DNA of 64,000 nt from Oscillospiraceae bacterium (GTDB taxonomy: Bacteria; Bacillota; Clostridia; UBA1381; UBA9506), in NCBI GenBank assembly GCA_015068855.1, contig SVJS01000005.1:33023-97022 (forward strand), in the 5' to 3' direction. A program made the position numbers and the translations under genes. Positions 52,160-60,217 of this stretch are shown here, in pieces. Numbering within the stretch: the first letter of the stretch is position 1; each line of letters opens with the position of its first letter. The notes beneath the pieces were generated by a model. That model saw nothing but the letters and a program-made list of their open reading frames with translations, had not been told where the DNA came from and did no database searches.

Positions 52160-52202
52160 ACAAAATAGATTTGTAAACCTTTATATAGTCATTTCCTCAC
52201 TA

Positions 52203-52266
52203 GTGGTATAACCCGGTTTTTATACTACCAATTCCTTTCTCACCTTCCGGGTTATACCACGTTTTT
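52203..52266 (+). terminator. Hairpin 3, terminator-like, homologous to hairpin 2
   Basis: A perfect 14-bp stem (GTGGTATAACCCGG with CCGGGTTATACCAC), 30-base loop and TTTTT tail. Stem core and loop (TTTTTA, then ATTCCTTT) match hairpin 2. Confidence 0.8.
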
Positions 52267-52370
52267 CGACTTGTGAGGTATGCACTAAAAAGGTTTTTTT
52301 GTGTTTTTTATGCTGCGGGGAAAGAGTTGTTAATATTTACCAAGTTTTTATAAAAAATTTTATAAAATAC

Positions 52371-52399
52371 TTGACAAATCGCTAGTAACATTATACAAT
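52371..52399 (+). promoter_or_regulatory. Promoter of the ABC importer operon
   Basis: TTGACA and TACAAT with a 17-base spacer. The upstream AAAATACTTGACAAAT is shared almost exactly with the promoter at 51852. A second TATAAT lies at 52408-52413. Confidence 0.8.
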
Positions 52400-52436
52400 A
52401 TATTATGTATAATGAATATAAAATTTATCCTTTTTG

Positions 52437-52448
52437 ATAAACGATTTA
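52437..52448. promoter_or_regulatory. Operator-like site 3
   Basis: ATAAACGATTTA followed by ACAAAA matches sites 1 and 2, here within the leader of the importer operon. Confidence 0.62.
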
Positions 52449-52585
52449 ACAAAATGTTACAAAGAATGAAAAATGGTGTGGCGTGTGGGCGCACGTGAAT
52501 TCACTATGGTTTTATTTTCAGTCAGAAATCCTTGGCTGTAAATGAAATATATTAAAGGTAAATGAATAAAAAAGGAGAGAGAATC

Positions 52586-54184
52586 ATGAAGTCAAACACA
52601 AAAAAATGGTTGGCACTTTTGCTGGCCGGCATGATGGCGTTGTCTTTAGTTGCTTGCGGTGGCGGCAATGACGACGAAGAACTTCTGGCTGTCGGTAGTG
52701 AAGTTATCTACCCGGAAGACGGCAGTGTTTACCCCGTTTCCTGTGAAGATGAACTGACTGTTTGGGCAACCTTAAACAGCAGCCTGGCTACCAGAGTTAC
52801 CAATTTTGGTGAAACAGAACTTGCTCAGGCTCTGGAAGACCAAACCGGTATTAAGGTTACTTACATCCATCCCGCGCAGGGTGGTCAGACTGAACAGTTC
52901 AACCTGTTAATTGCGTCCGGCGATCTGCCCGACATCATTAACTATGACTGGTCAGCTATGGGTGCTGAATCATCAATTGACAATCAGTACATCTTAAAGC
53001 TGAACACCATCATCGACAAATGGGCTCCCAACCTGGGAAAACTGCTTAAAGACAGACCTGATTATGAAAAGATGATTAAGACAGACGAAGGTAGTCTTTA
53101 TGTATTCCCCTTCTTCCGTGAAGCTCCCATCGACTGCATCTATCAGGGTCCCATCATCCGTAAGGACCTGTTAGACAAATTAGGTCTGGAATCTCCCGAA
53201 ACCATTGACGAGTGGGAAACTGTACTGAGAGCCTTCAAAGCTGACGGCATTGAGATTCCGTTCTCCACATCCGTTTCTTTCCTGCATAAGACCTTTGCAG
53301 GTGCGTTCGGCGTAAACGAAGGTTCTTACCTGGTAGACGGTAAAATTGTTTTCGGTCCTGCACAGGATGAGTGGAAAGATTATCTGACCAAGATGAACCA
53401 GTGGTATAATGAAGGCTTAATCGACCCGAACATTGCAAGCTATGACGGTAAGGTTAACACAACAAACGTATTAACCGGTCGTGTTGCTGCAACCTTTGGT
53501 TCTGCAGGCGGTAGCCTTGGTGGTTGGTCCAGAGCTAAGAAGGACGACCCGAACTTCAAACTGGCCGGCGCTTCTTATGCAGTTGCCAAGAAGGGTGACA
53601 AGCCTGAATTTGCAGCCGTTTCCAATCCTTACCTTGCAAGCTCCAGCTATGCAATCAGCGGTAAGTGCAAGAACCCCGAACTGGCAGCTCGTTACTTAGA
53701 CTATGGTTACTCCGAAGCTGGTAGAAACCTGTACAACTTCGGTCCCGAAGGTGTTACCTACAACATGGATGGCGATAAGGTTGTATTTACTGACCTGGTT
53801 ACACAGAATCCGGATGGTCTTGAAAGCGCTTTAATTACTTATGTAATGGGTACATATTCCGGTCCCTTCATGCAGGATAGCCGCATTGTTGAAGCAATGC
53901 AGAGTGACCCCATCACATCCCGTGAAGCTGTTATTCTGTGGGCAGACAACAAGATGACAGAGCACCTGTTGCCTCCGACATCTCCCACAGTTGAAGAAAA
54001 AGCTGAATCTTCCAACATCGGTTCTGAGGTTAATACCTACGTTGGTGAAATGACCCTGAAGTTCATCACAGGCTTAGAGCCCCTTGATAAGTTTGAAGAA
54101 TATCAGAAGAACTTAAAATCATTCAACCTTGATCGTTCTGTTGAACTGGCAGAAATCGCTTTGGATCGTTACAATAAGAGATAA
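52586..54184 (+). CDS. ABC transporter substrate-binding lipoprotein (LplA/YtcQ type)
   Basis: 532-residue extracellular solute-binding protein. The signal ends in LVAC, with the lipid-modified Cys near residue 24, followed by a Gly/Asp/Glu linker. Family features include QTGIKVTYIHPAQGG and LNLLIASGDLPDIINYD-like ligand-lobe segments. Large binding proteins of this type import oligosaccharides, often unsaturated uronate-containing products of polysaccharide lyases. AAAGGAG precedes the ATG at 52586. With the two permeases downstream it forms an LplABC-type importer; no ATPase gene is present, so a shared MsmX-like ATPase elsewhere is presumed. Confidence 0.92.
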   Translation: MKSNTKKWLALLLAGMMALSLVACGGGNDDEELLAVGSEVIYPEDGSVYPVSCEDELTVWATLNSSLATRVTNFGETELAQALEDQTGIKVTYIHPAQGGQTEQFNLLIASGDLPDIINYDWSAMGAESSIDNQYILKLNTIIDKWAPNLGKLLKDRPDYEKMIKTDEGSLYVFPFFREAPIDCIYQGPIIRKDLLDKLGLESPETIDEWETVLRAFKADGIEIPFSTSVSFLHKTFAGAFGVNEGSYLVDGKIVFGPAQDEWKDYLTKMNQWYNEGLIDPNIASYDGKVNTTNVLTGRVAATFGSAGGSLGGWSRAKKDDPNFKLAGASYAVAKKGDKPEFAAVSNPYLASSSYAISGKCKNPELAARYLDYGYSEAGRNLYNFGPEGVTYNMDGDKVVFTDLVTQNPDGLESALITYVMGTYSGPFMQDSRIVEAMQSDPITSREAVILWADNKMTEHLLPPTSPTVEEKAESSNIGSEVNTYVGEMTLKFITGLEPLDKFEEYQKNLKSFNLDRSVELAEIALDRYNKR

Positions 54185-54205
54185 TTGTTGTAACCTTACT
54201 TTATG

Positions 54206-54261
54206 AGAGAGAGTGGAGAGGGAAGCTCCTTTGGCTTACCTCTCCCATACTCTCTTTTTAG
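54206..54261 (+). other. Hairpin between binding protein and permease genes
   Basis: GAGAGTGGAGAGG pairs imperfectly with CCTCTCCCATACTCTC, followed by TTTTT. It probably terminates part of the transcripts, giving more binding protein than permease. The remaining ~200 bases hold a second small stem (TGTAACCC/GGGTTACA at 54391-54421). Confidence 0.6.
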
Positions 54262-54467
54262 GTGTAGCCTATCGATTATAATCCGAGTGTATCGGTAGTT
54301 TTTATGAGAAACTGCACAGCTGCATTTGATTTTACCAAGTCTGCTATGACCATGAGGCATAAGTGATAGGTGTGACATTGTTATGGAGGATGTAACCCAA
54401 TGATGTTATTATCGGGTTACAATCGTTAGGCTAAACAAAAACAAAAAAGAAATGGAGTTGAAATCAG

Positions 54468-55421
54468 ATGAGTAAGCAAGAACTTACCGTCAATGCAGGA
54501 CAGACAGTAGCCCGTCCGCGGTCCGGTTTTATGCATGAAATGAAGAAAAACTGGATGATTTATTTAATGTTTGTGCCGATTGCAGCTTATTACCTTATAT
54601 TCTGTTACAAACCGATGTATGGTGCGATGATTGCATTTCAGAACTATTCACCGGCCAAAGGTTTCTTAGGTAGTGAATGGGTTGGCTTTAAGCATTTTAC
54701 AGACTTTTTCGGTAACTACTATTTCTGGAGAATTTTGAAAAATACTCTGGTTATCAGTGCCTCTTCCATTATTTTTGCATTCCCGATGCCGATTATTCTG
54801 GCACTGCTCATGAACGAAATCCGCAGTAATGCATTTAAGCGTACTGTTCAGACAATTTCTTACATTCCGCACTTTATCTCCATGGTTGTTATTTGCGGTA
54901 TGATTAAAACCTTTACCTCTGATATTGGTATCATCACGGACCTGGTGGTTGCTTTAGGTGGCGATCGCGTGTCCCTGCTGACAAAACCTGACGCTTTTGT
55001 TCCTATCTATATCATTTCTGATATCTGGCAAGGTGTGGGCTGGGGTTCCATCATTTACTTATCTGCTTTAACAAACATTAATCAGGAGCTTTATGAAGCA
55101 GCAACCATTGACGGTGCTAACCGTTGGCAGCAGACCCTTCATGTAACTCTGCCGGGTATTGCGCCGACCATTATCATCATGCTCATCCTGCGTTTAGGTT
55201 CTGTTTTAAGCGTAGGCTATGAAAAGATTATCTTATTGTATAATGAAATCACACGTGAAACAGCCGACGTTATCTCCTCATTCGTATACCGTAAAGGTTT
55301 GCAGGAGATGAGCTGGAGTTATAGCTCTGCGGTTGGTTTGTTTAACTCGGTTGTTAACTTTGGTTTTATTATCGGTACTAATGCAATTTCACGTCGCGTC
55401 AGCGATACATCATTGTGGTAA
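54468..55421 (+). CDS. ABC transporter permease (LplB/YteP type)
   Basis: 317-residue inner-membrane permease with about six hydrophobic segments. The ATPase-contacting EAA loop reads ELYEAATIDGANRWQQT. The N-terminal MHEMKKNWMIYLMFVPIAAY and FKHFTDFFGNYYFWR segments are typical of the large-oligosaccharide importer subfamily. AATGGAG precedes the ATG. It works as a heterodimer with the next gene product. Confidence 0.93.
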   Translation: MSKQELTVNAGQTVARPRSGFMHEMKKNWMIYLMFVPIAAYYLIFCYKPMYGAMIAFQNYSPAKGFLGSEWVGFKHFTDFFGNYYFWRILKNTLVISASSIIFAFPMPIILALLMNEIRSNAFKRTVQTISYIPHFISMVVICGMIKTFTSDIGIITDLVVALGGDRVSLLTKPDAFVPIYIISDIWQGVGWGSIIYLSALTNINQELYEAATIDGANRWQQTLHVTLPGIAPTIIIMLILRLGSVLSVGYEKIILLYNEITRETADVISSFVYRKGLQEMSWSYSSAVGLFNSVVNFGFIIGTNAISRRVSDTSLW

Positions 55422-55439
55422 AAGGAGGAGGAAGAAGAA

Positions 55440-56327
55440 ATGAAAATTAAACAAAGCTTTGGCTATTCCTGCTTTACAGTTTTTAACACACTTTTCATGC
55501 TTGTGTTGTCCTTCTTGATGCTGTACCCGATGTTGTACGTTGTTTTTGCATCATTTAGTGATTCCAATGCTTTCTTAATGCATGAAGGTATGCTGTTCTG
55601 GCCGGTATCTCCCAACCTGCAATCCTACATTAAGGTTTTGGAAAACCCCATGGTTTGGGTTGGCTATAAGAACATTTTATTTATTCTCGTTGTTGGTACC
55701 AGCCTTAACATGGTTATGACCATTTTGTGTGCCTTTGTTTTATCCCGCCGCAACTTAAAGGGTAGCGGTATCATGACAGGATTCATCGTATTCACCATGT
55801 ATTTTGGCGGCGGTTTGATTCCTGGGTACTTAAATATTCGTTCATTAGGTCTTGATAACACTCTGTGGGCGTTGATTATCCCCGGTGCTATGAGTGCCTA
55901 TAACATGATCATCATGAGAACGTCCTTCCGCGGTATTCCGGACAGTTTGGAAGAGTCTGCCACCATCGACGGTGCCAGCCCCTTAACCATTTTGCTTCGC
56001 ATTATCATCCCGCTTTCCGGTGCAACCATCGCTGTTATCGTTCTTTACTATGCAGTTGGTCACTGGAACGCCTGGTTTAATGCTATGGTATATTTGCGTG
56101 ACCGTTCCAAATATCCTCTGCAGCTTGTATTGCGTGAAATCTTGATTCAGAACGACACCTCAGCTATGATGTCGACAGGTCAGGAAATGGAAGTTGACCA
56201 GAAATCCATTGCAGAAACCATTAAGTACGCAGTTATCGTTGTAAGTACAATACCTATCTTAGCAGTTTATCCCTTCCTGCAGAAGTATTTTGTAAAGGGC
56301 GTTATGATTGGTGCTATTAAAGGTTAA
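55440..56327 (+). CDS. ABC transporter permease (LplC/YtcP type)
   Basis: 295-residue second permease of the importer with six predicted membrane segments. The EAA loop reads SLEESATIDGASPLTIL; MYFGGGLIPGYLNIRSLGL and VKGVMIGAIKG at the C-terminus are hallmarks of the subfamily. AAAAGGAGGAGG precedes the ATG, 18 bases after the first permease gene. Confidence 0.93.
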   Translation: MKIKQSFGYSCFTVFNTLFMLVLSFLMLYPMLYVVFASFSDSNAFLMHEGMLFWPVSPNLQSYIKVLENPMVWVGYKNILFILVVGTSLNMVMTILCAFVLSRRNLKGSGIMTGFIVFTMYFGGGLIPGYLNIRSLGLDNTLWALIIPGAMSAYNMIIMRTSFRGIPDSLEESATIDGASPLTILLRIIIPLSGATIAVIVLYYAVGHWNAWFNAMVYLRDRSKYPLQLVLREILIQNDTSAMMSTGQEMEVDQKSIAETIKYAVIVVSTIPILAVYPFLQKYFVKGVMIGAIKG

Positions 56328-56439
56328 ACGAAGCTTTTCTGATGACCGGAATGTTTGACATAACTAGCAGTGTCTTATACAGCATGTCATTTTCATACAT
56401 CCACCGGAAGTCCAAGCAGTTACAAGGGAGAGAATGTAG

Positions 56440-57660
56440 ATGTATACAAATGTTGATTTACAAAATAAAGCACGTTACAGTCAACCGGTTGCCCTTTCCA
56501 AAACAGCAATCGAGACCGCCACAGAGTATGCTTTATCTCGCATCGAAAAGGCGGTTGATAAATTTGGCGATCAAATGTGTGTGCCTGCCCGCGGTTGGTA
56601 TCCGGGAAGTGACACCGGATTTTCACGGAACCGTTATGTTCCCACAGAGCGCGTTACCTGGACAACAGGTATGTGGACAGGTCTTTGTTGGTTAGCCTAT
56701 CAGCTTTCCGGTAAGGAAAAGTTTAAGGAAGTAGCTGAAAGCCATCTTAAACATTACATCAAGGCATCTCAGCATCCGGAAGGTCTGGATGACCACGATA
56801 CAGGCTTTAAGTTTAGTCCCTCCTGTGTAGCACAGTATAAAATGACAGGCAACAAAGAAGCTCGTGCAGCGGCCCTGGAAGCAGCCAGAATTCAGCTTGA
56901 GCATTATTGTCCGGTTAACAAGTTTATTATCCGTGAGGGTACAAACAGACCGGGCGACAGACCCTCAAAGTACAGAACCCTGGTTGATACAATGCTGAAC
57001 ATTCCCTTGTTCTTCTGGGCTTACGAGGAGACGGGCGATAAAGCGTATTACGATGCAGCTGTTGGTCATTACAGAACGACGGCGAAGTATCTGGTTCGTG
57101 AAGATGGTTCTTCTTATCATCATTATCAGTTCAATCCCACAACGTATGAGCCGGAATATGGCGTGACCCATCAGGGAAACAGAAACGAATCCTGCTGGAC
57201 TCGTGGACATTCCTGGCTGGTTTACGGCTATCCTGTGGCTTATAAATACACTAAGGATGCAGAGATTTTTGATATTCATAAAGCTGTTTCTTACTACTTT
57301 ATGGATCATCTGCCCTCTGATGGTGTTCCGTATTGGGATTTCGATTTCACAGACGGTAGTCTTGAAGCTCGTGACAGTTCTGCCTCCGCCGTTGTTGCGT
57401 GCGGTTTGATGGAAATGTGTAAATACCTGCCGGATACAGCAGAGCAGAAGAAGTATTATCAGAATGCAGCCGACTTAATGCTGAAAGCATTGATTGAAAA
57501 ATGCGTTCCCACAGAGCCGGATTCTGATAGCTTGTTGACCTTTGTAACCGGTTCCGTTCCTCATTGTGAAGCGATTAACCATTGTGAAACCTATGGTGAT
57601 TTGTTCTACTTTGAGGCACTGGCTCGCAAAGTGAAACCGGACATTGAAATCTTCTGGTAA
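56440..57660 (+). CDS. GH88-family unsaturated glucuronyl hydrolase-like enzyme
   Basis: 406-residue cytoplasmic (alpha/alpha)6 hydrolase. Conserved segments are WTTGMWTGLCWLAYQLSGKE, DDHDTGFKFSPS (catalytic Asp region near residue 118), LVDTMLNIPLFFWAYEETGD and CWTRGHSWLVYGYPVAYKYT. GH88 enzymes remove the 4,5-unsaturated uronic acid left at the non-reducing end by polysaccharide lyases. No signal peptide, so the substrate must be imported, which matches the ABC importer directly upstream. GGGAGAG precedes the ATG. Distinguishing GH88 from GH105 needs a search; GH88 is favoured. Confidence 0.85.
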   Translation: MYTNVDLQNKARYSQPVALSKTAIETATEYALSRIEKAVDKFGDQMCVPARGWYPGSDTGFSRNRYVPTERVTWTTGMWTGLCWLAYQLSGKEKFKEVAESHLKHYIKASQHPEGLDDHDTGFKFSPSCVAQYKMTGNKEARAAALEAARIQLEHYCPVNKFIIREGTNRPGDRPSKYRTLVDTMLNIPLFFWAYEETGDKAYYDAAVGHYRTTAKYLVREDGSSYHHYQFNPTTYEPEYGVTHQGNRNESCWTRGHSWLVYGYPVAYKYTKDAEIFDIHKAVSYYFMDHLPSDGVPYWDFDFTDGSLEARDSSASAVVACGLMEMCKYLPDTAEQKKYYQNAADLMLKALIEKCVPTEPDSDSLLTFVTGSVPHCEAINHCETYGDLFYFEALARKVKPDIEIFW

Positions 57661-57670
57661 AAAGTAAAAT

Positions 57671-57705
57671 AAAGACGCACAAAGAACTTGTGCGTCTTTT
57701 TTATT
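57671..57705 (+). terminator. Terminator of the GH88 gene
   Basis: AAAGACGCACAA pairs with TTGTGCGTCTTT across a short loop, followed by TTTTT. Confidence 0.9.
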
Positions 57706-57723
57706 TCATGAAATTATATAAAA

Positions 57724-57767
57724 TAAACCCCTGCATTAAGCTTTTACAGGCATAATGCAGGGGTTTA
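57724..57767 (-). terminator. Terminator of the oad-type operon
   Basis: A 15-bp perfect stem (TAAACCCCTGCATTA with TAATGCAGGGGTTTA); a T-rich tract follows on the minus strand. Confidence 0.8.
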
Positions 57768-57783
57768 CTTATATGGACTTTAC

Positions 57784-57915
57784 TTATTCACCCTTAGTGA
57801 TTTTGTTTAAGATGACAGTCACTAACATGACAATGCCGATGACAATGAAGATGCTCAGCATGCCGATACCCATATATCGCAGATTGAGAATAAAATTAAA
57901 TGGAGTTATATTCAT
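57784..57915 (-). CDS. 43-residue OadG-like membrane protein
   Basis: Very short membrane protein: a polar start (MNITPFNFILNLRYMGIGM) and one transmembrane helix (LSIFIVIGIVMLVTVILN), ending ITKGE. This matches small gamma subunits of sodium-pumping decarboxylases in its core, where MGIGM and a single helix recur, but the soluble tail is missing. AGAAAGG lies about nine bases before the ATG; a longer reading adds 18 residues without support. It is encoded directly after oadB, as gamma/delta subunits often are. Confidence 0.68.
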   Translation of the reverse strand: MNITPFNFILNLRYMGIGMLSIFIVIGIVMLVTVILNKITKGE

Positions 57916-58000
57916 AGTAAACAACCTTTCTGTTAACATAAAGATTTTGCGGTTTTCTGCTGTCCGCAAAGAATGCTGAAAACACGCTGCCGTAATGTTT

Positions 58001-59104
58001 TTACTTTAAGAAGAAGTTTAAGATTAAGCCGCCTGCAATGACGGAGGCAATCTGCCCGGAAACGTTAACGCCAATGGAGTGCATCAAGAGGAAGTTCTGC
58101 GGGTCTTCTTTCAGGCCCATCTTATGAACCACACGGCCGGACATAGGGAAAGCAGAAATTCCCGCAGCGCCAATCATGGGGTTGATTTTCTTGTCTTCCT
58201 TTGCAAAAAGGTTTAGGAACTTGGCAAACAGAACACCGCCGGCAGTATCGAAAATAAAAGCAAATAATCCAAGCCCCAGAATCAGCAATGTATCAAGGGT
58301 TAAAAAGTCTGCGGCCTGCATCTTAAAGGCAATGGTAATACCCAGGAAAATGGTGATTAAGTTTGCTAAAACCTTCTGTGCCGTTTCGGACAAACTGTTC
58401 AGCACACCGCATTCGCGGATTAAGTTACCGAACATCAAAAAGCCAATCAGGGCAACGGAATCAGGTGCAATCAAACCGGCAATGACCGTGATGATAATCG
58501 GGAACAAGATTTTAGTTGTTTTGGAAACCGATTTCTGTGCATAAGGCATGCGGATTAAACGTTCTTTCTTTGTGGTGAGCGCCCGGATAACGGGAGGCTG
58601 GATGATCGGCACCAAAGCCATGTACGAATAAGCGGCCACCATGATGGCGCCTAAGTATCTTGAATCGGGGCTCAGCTTTTGGGCAACAACGATAGATGTG
58701 GGGCCGTCGGCTGCGCCGATGATGGCGATGGATGCTGCATCATTAATGCCGAAGAACATCGATGCTAAGCAAAGCGTGAAGAAAATACCAAATTGTGCTG
58801 CGGCGCCGAAAATCATCAACTTGGGGTTGGAAAGCAACGGACTGAAGTCTATCATAGCACCGATGCCGATAAACAGAATCAGCGGAAATAACTCGTTGGT
58901 AATGCCGGCTTCGAACAGGGTTTTAACCGTTTCCACGGCACCGGAGTTGGGGAGATTGACTAAAATGGCACCAAAGCCCATGGGCAATAAAAGCGTCGGC
59001 TCCATATCCTTTTTAATGGCAAGGTAAATCAAAATACCGCCAATCATCCACATGACAACTTGTTGCCATTGGAGGTTTAACAGGTTTTCATAGATAATCT
59101 CCAT
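58001..59104 (-). CDS. Sodium-translocating decarboxylase beta subunit
   Basis: 367-residue integral membrane protein of the OadB/MmdB/GcdB family, which couples biotin decarboxylation to sodium export. Signatures are MPMGFGAILVNLP-type LLPMGFGAILVNLPNSG, IGIGAMIDFSPLL, NDAASIAIIGAADGPTSIVV (the conserved Asp of the ion site) and GAAGISAFPMSGRVV. AAAGGAG precedes the ATG. No carboxyltransferase or biotin carrier gene is present in the window, so the catalytic alpha subunit must be elsewhere. Confidence 0.92.
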   Translation of the reverse strand: MEIIYENLLNLQWQQVVMWMIGGILIYLAIKKDMEPTLLLPMGFGAILVNLPNSGAVETVKTLFEAGITNELFPLILFIGIGAMIDFSPLLSNPKLMIFGAAAQFGIFFTLCLASMFFGINDAASIAIIGAADGPTSIVVAQKLSPDSRYLGAIMVAAYSYMALVPIIQPPVIRALTTKKERLIRMPYAQKSVSKTTKILFPIIITVIAGLIAPDSVALIGFLMFGNLIRECGVLNSLSETAQKVLANLITIFLGITIAFKMQAADFLTLDTLLILGLGLFAFIFDTAGGVLFAKFLNLFAKEDKKINPMIGAAGISAFPMSGRVVHKMGLKEDPQNFLLMHSIGVNVSGQIASVIAGGLILNFFLK

Positions 59105-59176
59105 AATGTCTCTCCTTTATGTACTATTTTTAGCTGTTATCAAGCCTGTTTATAAGGTAACAAACACCTGAAAAAT

Positions 59177-59205
59177 ATTATAACAAGCCTTGTCTGAAAA
59201 GTCAA
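59177..59205 (-). promoter_or_regulatory. Promoter of the oadB-like gene
   Basis: On the minus strand TTGACT and TATAAT with a 17-base spacer. Confidence 0.78.
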
Positions 59206-59256
59206 GCAAACCAAGGAAAATATAGCCTTTGAAACTTGTCCTTTTTTGTTTTTTTC

Positions 59257-59285
59257 TTGACATTTTAGGCACTTTGTATTACAAT
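59257..59285 (+). promoter_or_regulatory. carD promoter
   Basis: TTGACA and TACAAT with a 17-base spacer, about 55 bases before the start codon. Confidence 0.82.
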
Positions 59286-59340
59286 AAAGGTAAGGAACCT
59301 GGTTATATATACCGGTTTACCCGAATCATGGAGGTCTTGA

Positions 59341-59835
59341 ATGATGCAGTACCAAATCGGCTCGAAAGTGGTTTATCCCATGCACGGTGCTGGGGTTATT
59401 GAATCAATTGAAGAACGAGAGATTATGGGCGTGAAACAGCTGTATTACATTTTGCGCATTCCCATTGGCAACATGAAGTTGATGATACCCATGGAAACCG
59501 CGCAGGAGGTAGGTTTGCGCGATGTAATTGATTCTGCGGAGGCCGATAAGGTTTTGGAAGAATTCCGTACCTGTATTATCAATATGGAAGAAAATTGGAA
59601 TAAAAGACAGCGTGAAAACTTGTCACGCATTAAAAGCGGCAATATTTATGACGTGGTGTATGTTGTGAAAAATTTAATGCATCGGGATAAAGTGCGCGGT
59701 CTGTCTACCAGTGAAAGAAAAATGCTGACAAATGCAAAACAAATTCTTGTCAGCGAACTTGTGGTTGCCAAGGCCCGCAGCCAGCAGGAAATTGAAGCAA
59801 CCATGGAAGAAATGATTTTAGCAGAGCTTGTTTAA
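59341..59835 (+). CDS. CarD/CdnL-family RNA-polymerase-binding regulator
   Basis: 164-residue regulator. The N-terminal beta domain (QIGSKVVYPMHGAGVIESIE, YILRIPIGNMKLMIP) matches the CarD/Mfd RNA-polymerase-interaction fold. The C-terminal helical part (LSTSERKMLTNAKQILVSEL) matches the DNA-contacting domain. CarD-type proteins modulate open-complex stability, notably at rRNA promoters. GGAGG lies six bases before the first of two adjacent ATGs; either may be used. Confidence 0.9.
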   Translation: MMQYQIGSKVVYPMHGAGVIESIEEREIMGVKQLYYILRIPIGNMKLMIPMETAQEVGLRDVIDSAEADKVLEEFRTCIINMEENWNKRQRENLSRIKSGNIYDVVYVVKNLMHRDKVRGLSTSERKMLTNAKQILVSELVVAKARSQQEIEATMEEMILAELV

Positions 59836-59886
59836 TCCATTACCGAGACAATAACCGCCGCAGGCGGATAAGGGGGCGCATGACTG

Positions 59887-60177
59887 TTGAAAAACACACT
59901 GATCGTCCAGATTAACGGACAGGATTACACTCTTGCTTCCGAGGAATCAAGAGAGTACATGTTGGGAATTGCTGATGCGGTTGACCAGACCATGAAAGAA
60001 ATCAACCAGTTAAGGCCCGACTTAAACACAGCTATGTTAGCCGTTTTGACAGCGCTCAATATAGCTGAGAAAAGCGGTGCATTACAACGTGAAAACGAAA
60101 GCTTAAAGCAACAGCTTTCTGCCAGCAACGAGCGTGTTCGCAGGTTGGAAGCGGAACTGCAACGAGGACGCAGATGA
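59887..60177 (+). CDS. zapA: Cell division protein ZapA
   Basis: 96-residue cytoplasmic protein that crosslinks FtsZ filaments. It has the ZapA fold pattern: beta start IVQINGQDYTLASEESREYM, a helix through ALNIAEKSGALQRE, and a coiled-coil tail (LKQQLSASNERVRRLEAEL). A TTG start at 59887 is used, following AAGGGGG; an ATG just before is in another frame. Its position between carD and the germination-type lipoprotein suggests a small housekeeping cluster. Confidence 0.88.
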   Translation: MKNTLIVQINGQDYTLASEESREYMLGIADAVDQTMKEINQLRPDLNTAMLAVLTALNIAEKSGALQRENESLKQQLSASNERVRRLEAELQRGRR

Positions 60178-60217
60178 TAGTAAGAAGCAAAGTATCGTTG
60201 TAATAAAGGAGAATTGT

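Larger units (their letters stand above)
51748..52585 (+). promoter_or_regulatory. Long regulatory region before the ABC importer
   Basis: More than 800 bases without a convincing gene. It holds two near-consensus promoters, three CG-centred operator-like sites and two T-tailed hairpins, each annotated separately. The operator-hairpin pair occurs twice with the same spacing. The final promoter (52371-52399) leads into the substrate-binding protein gene with a leader of about 180 bases. Confidence 0.7.

Noticed and set aside
51661..52585. A CRISPR-like repeat array, suggested by the repeated ATTTAACAAA segments.
   Set aside because: Only three copies occur, with unequal spacing and promoter/terminator context; they fit operators better.
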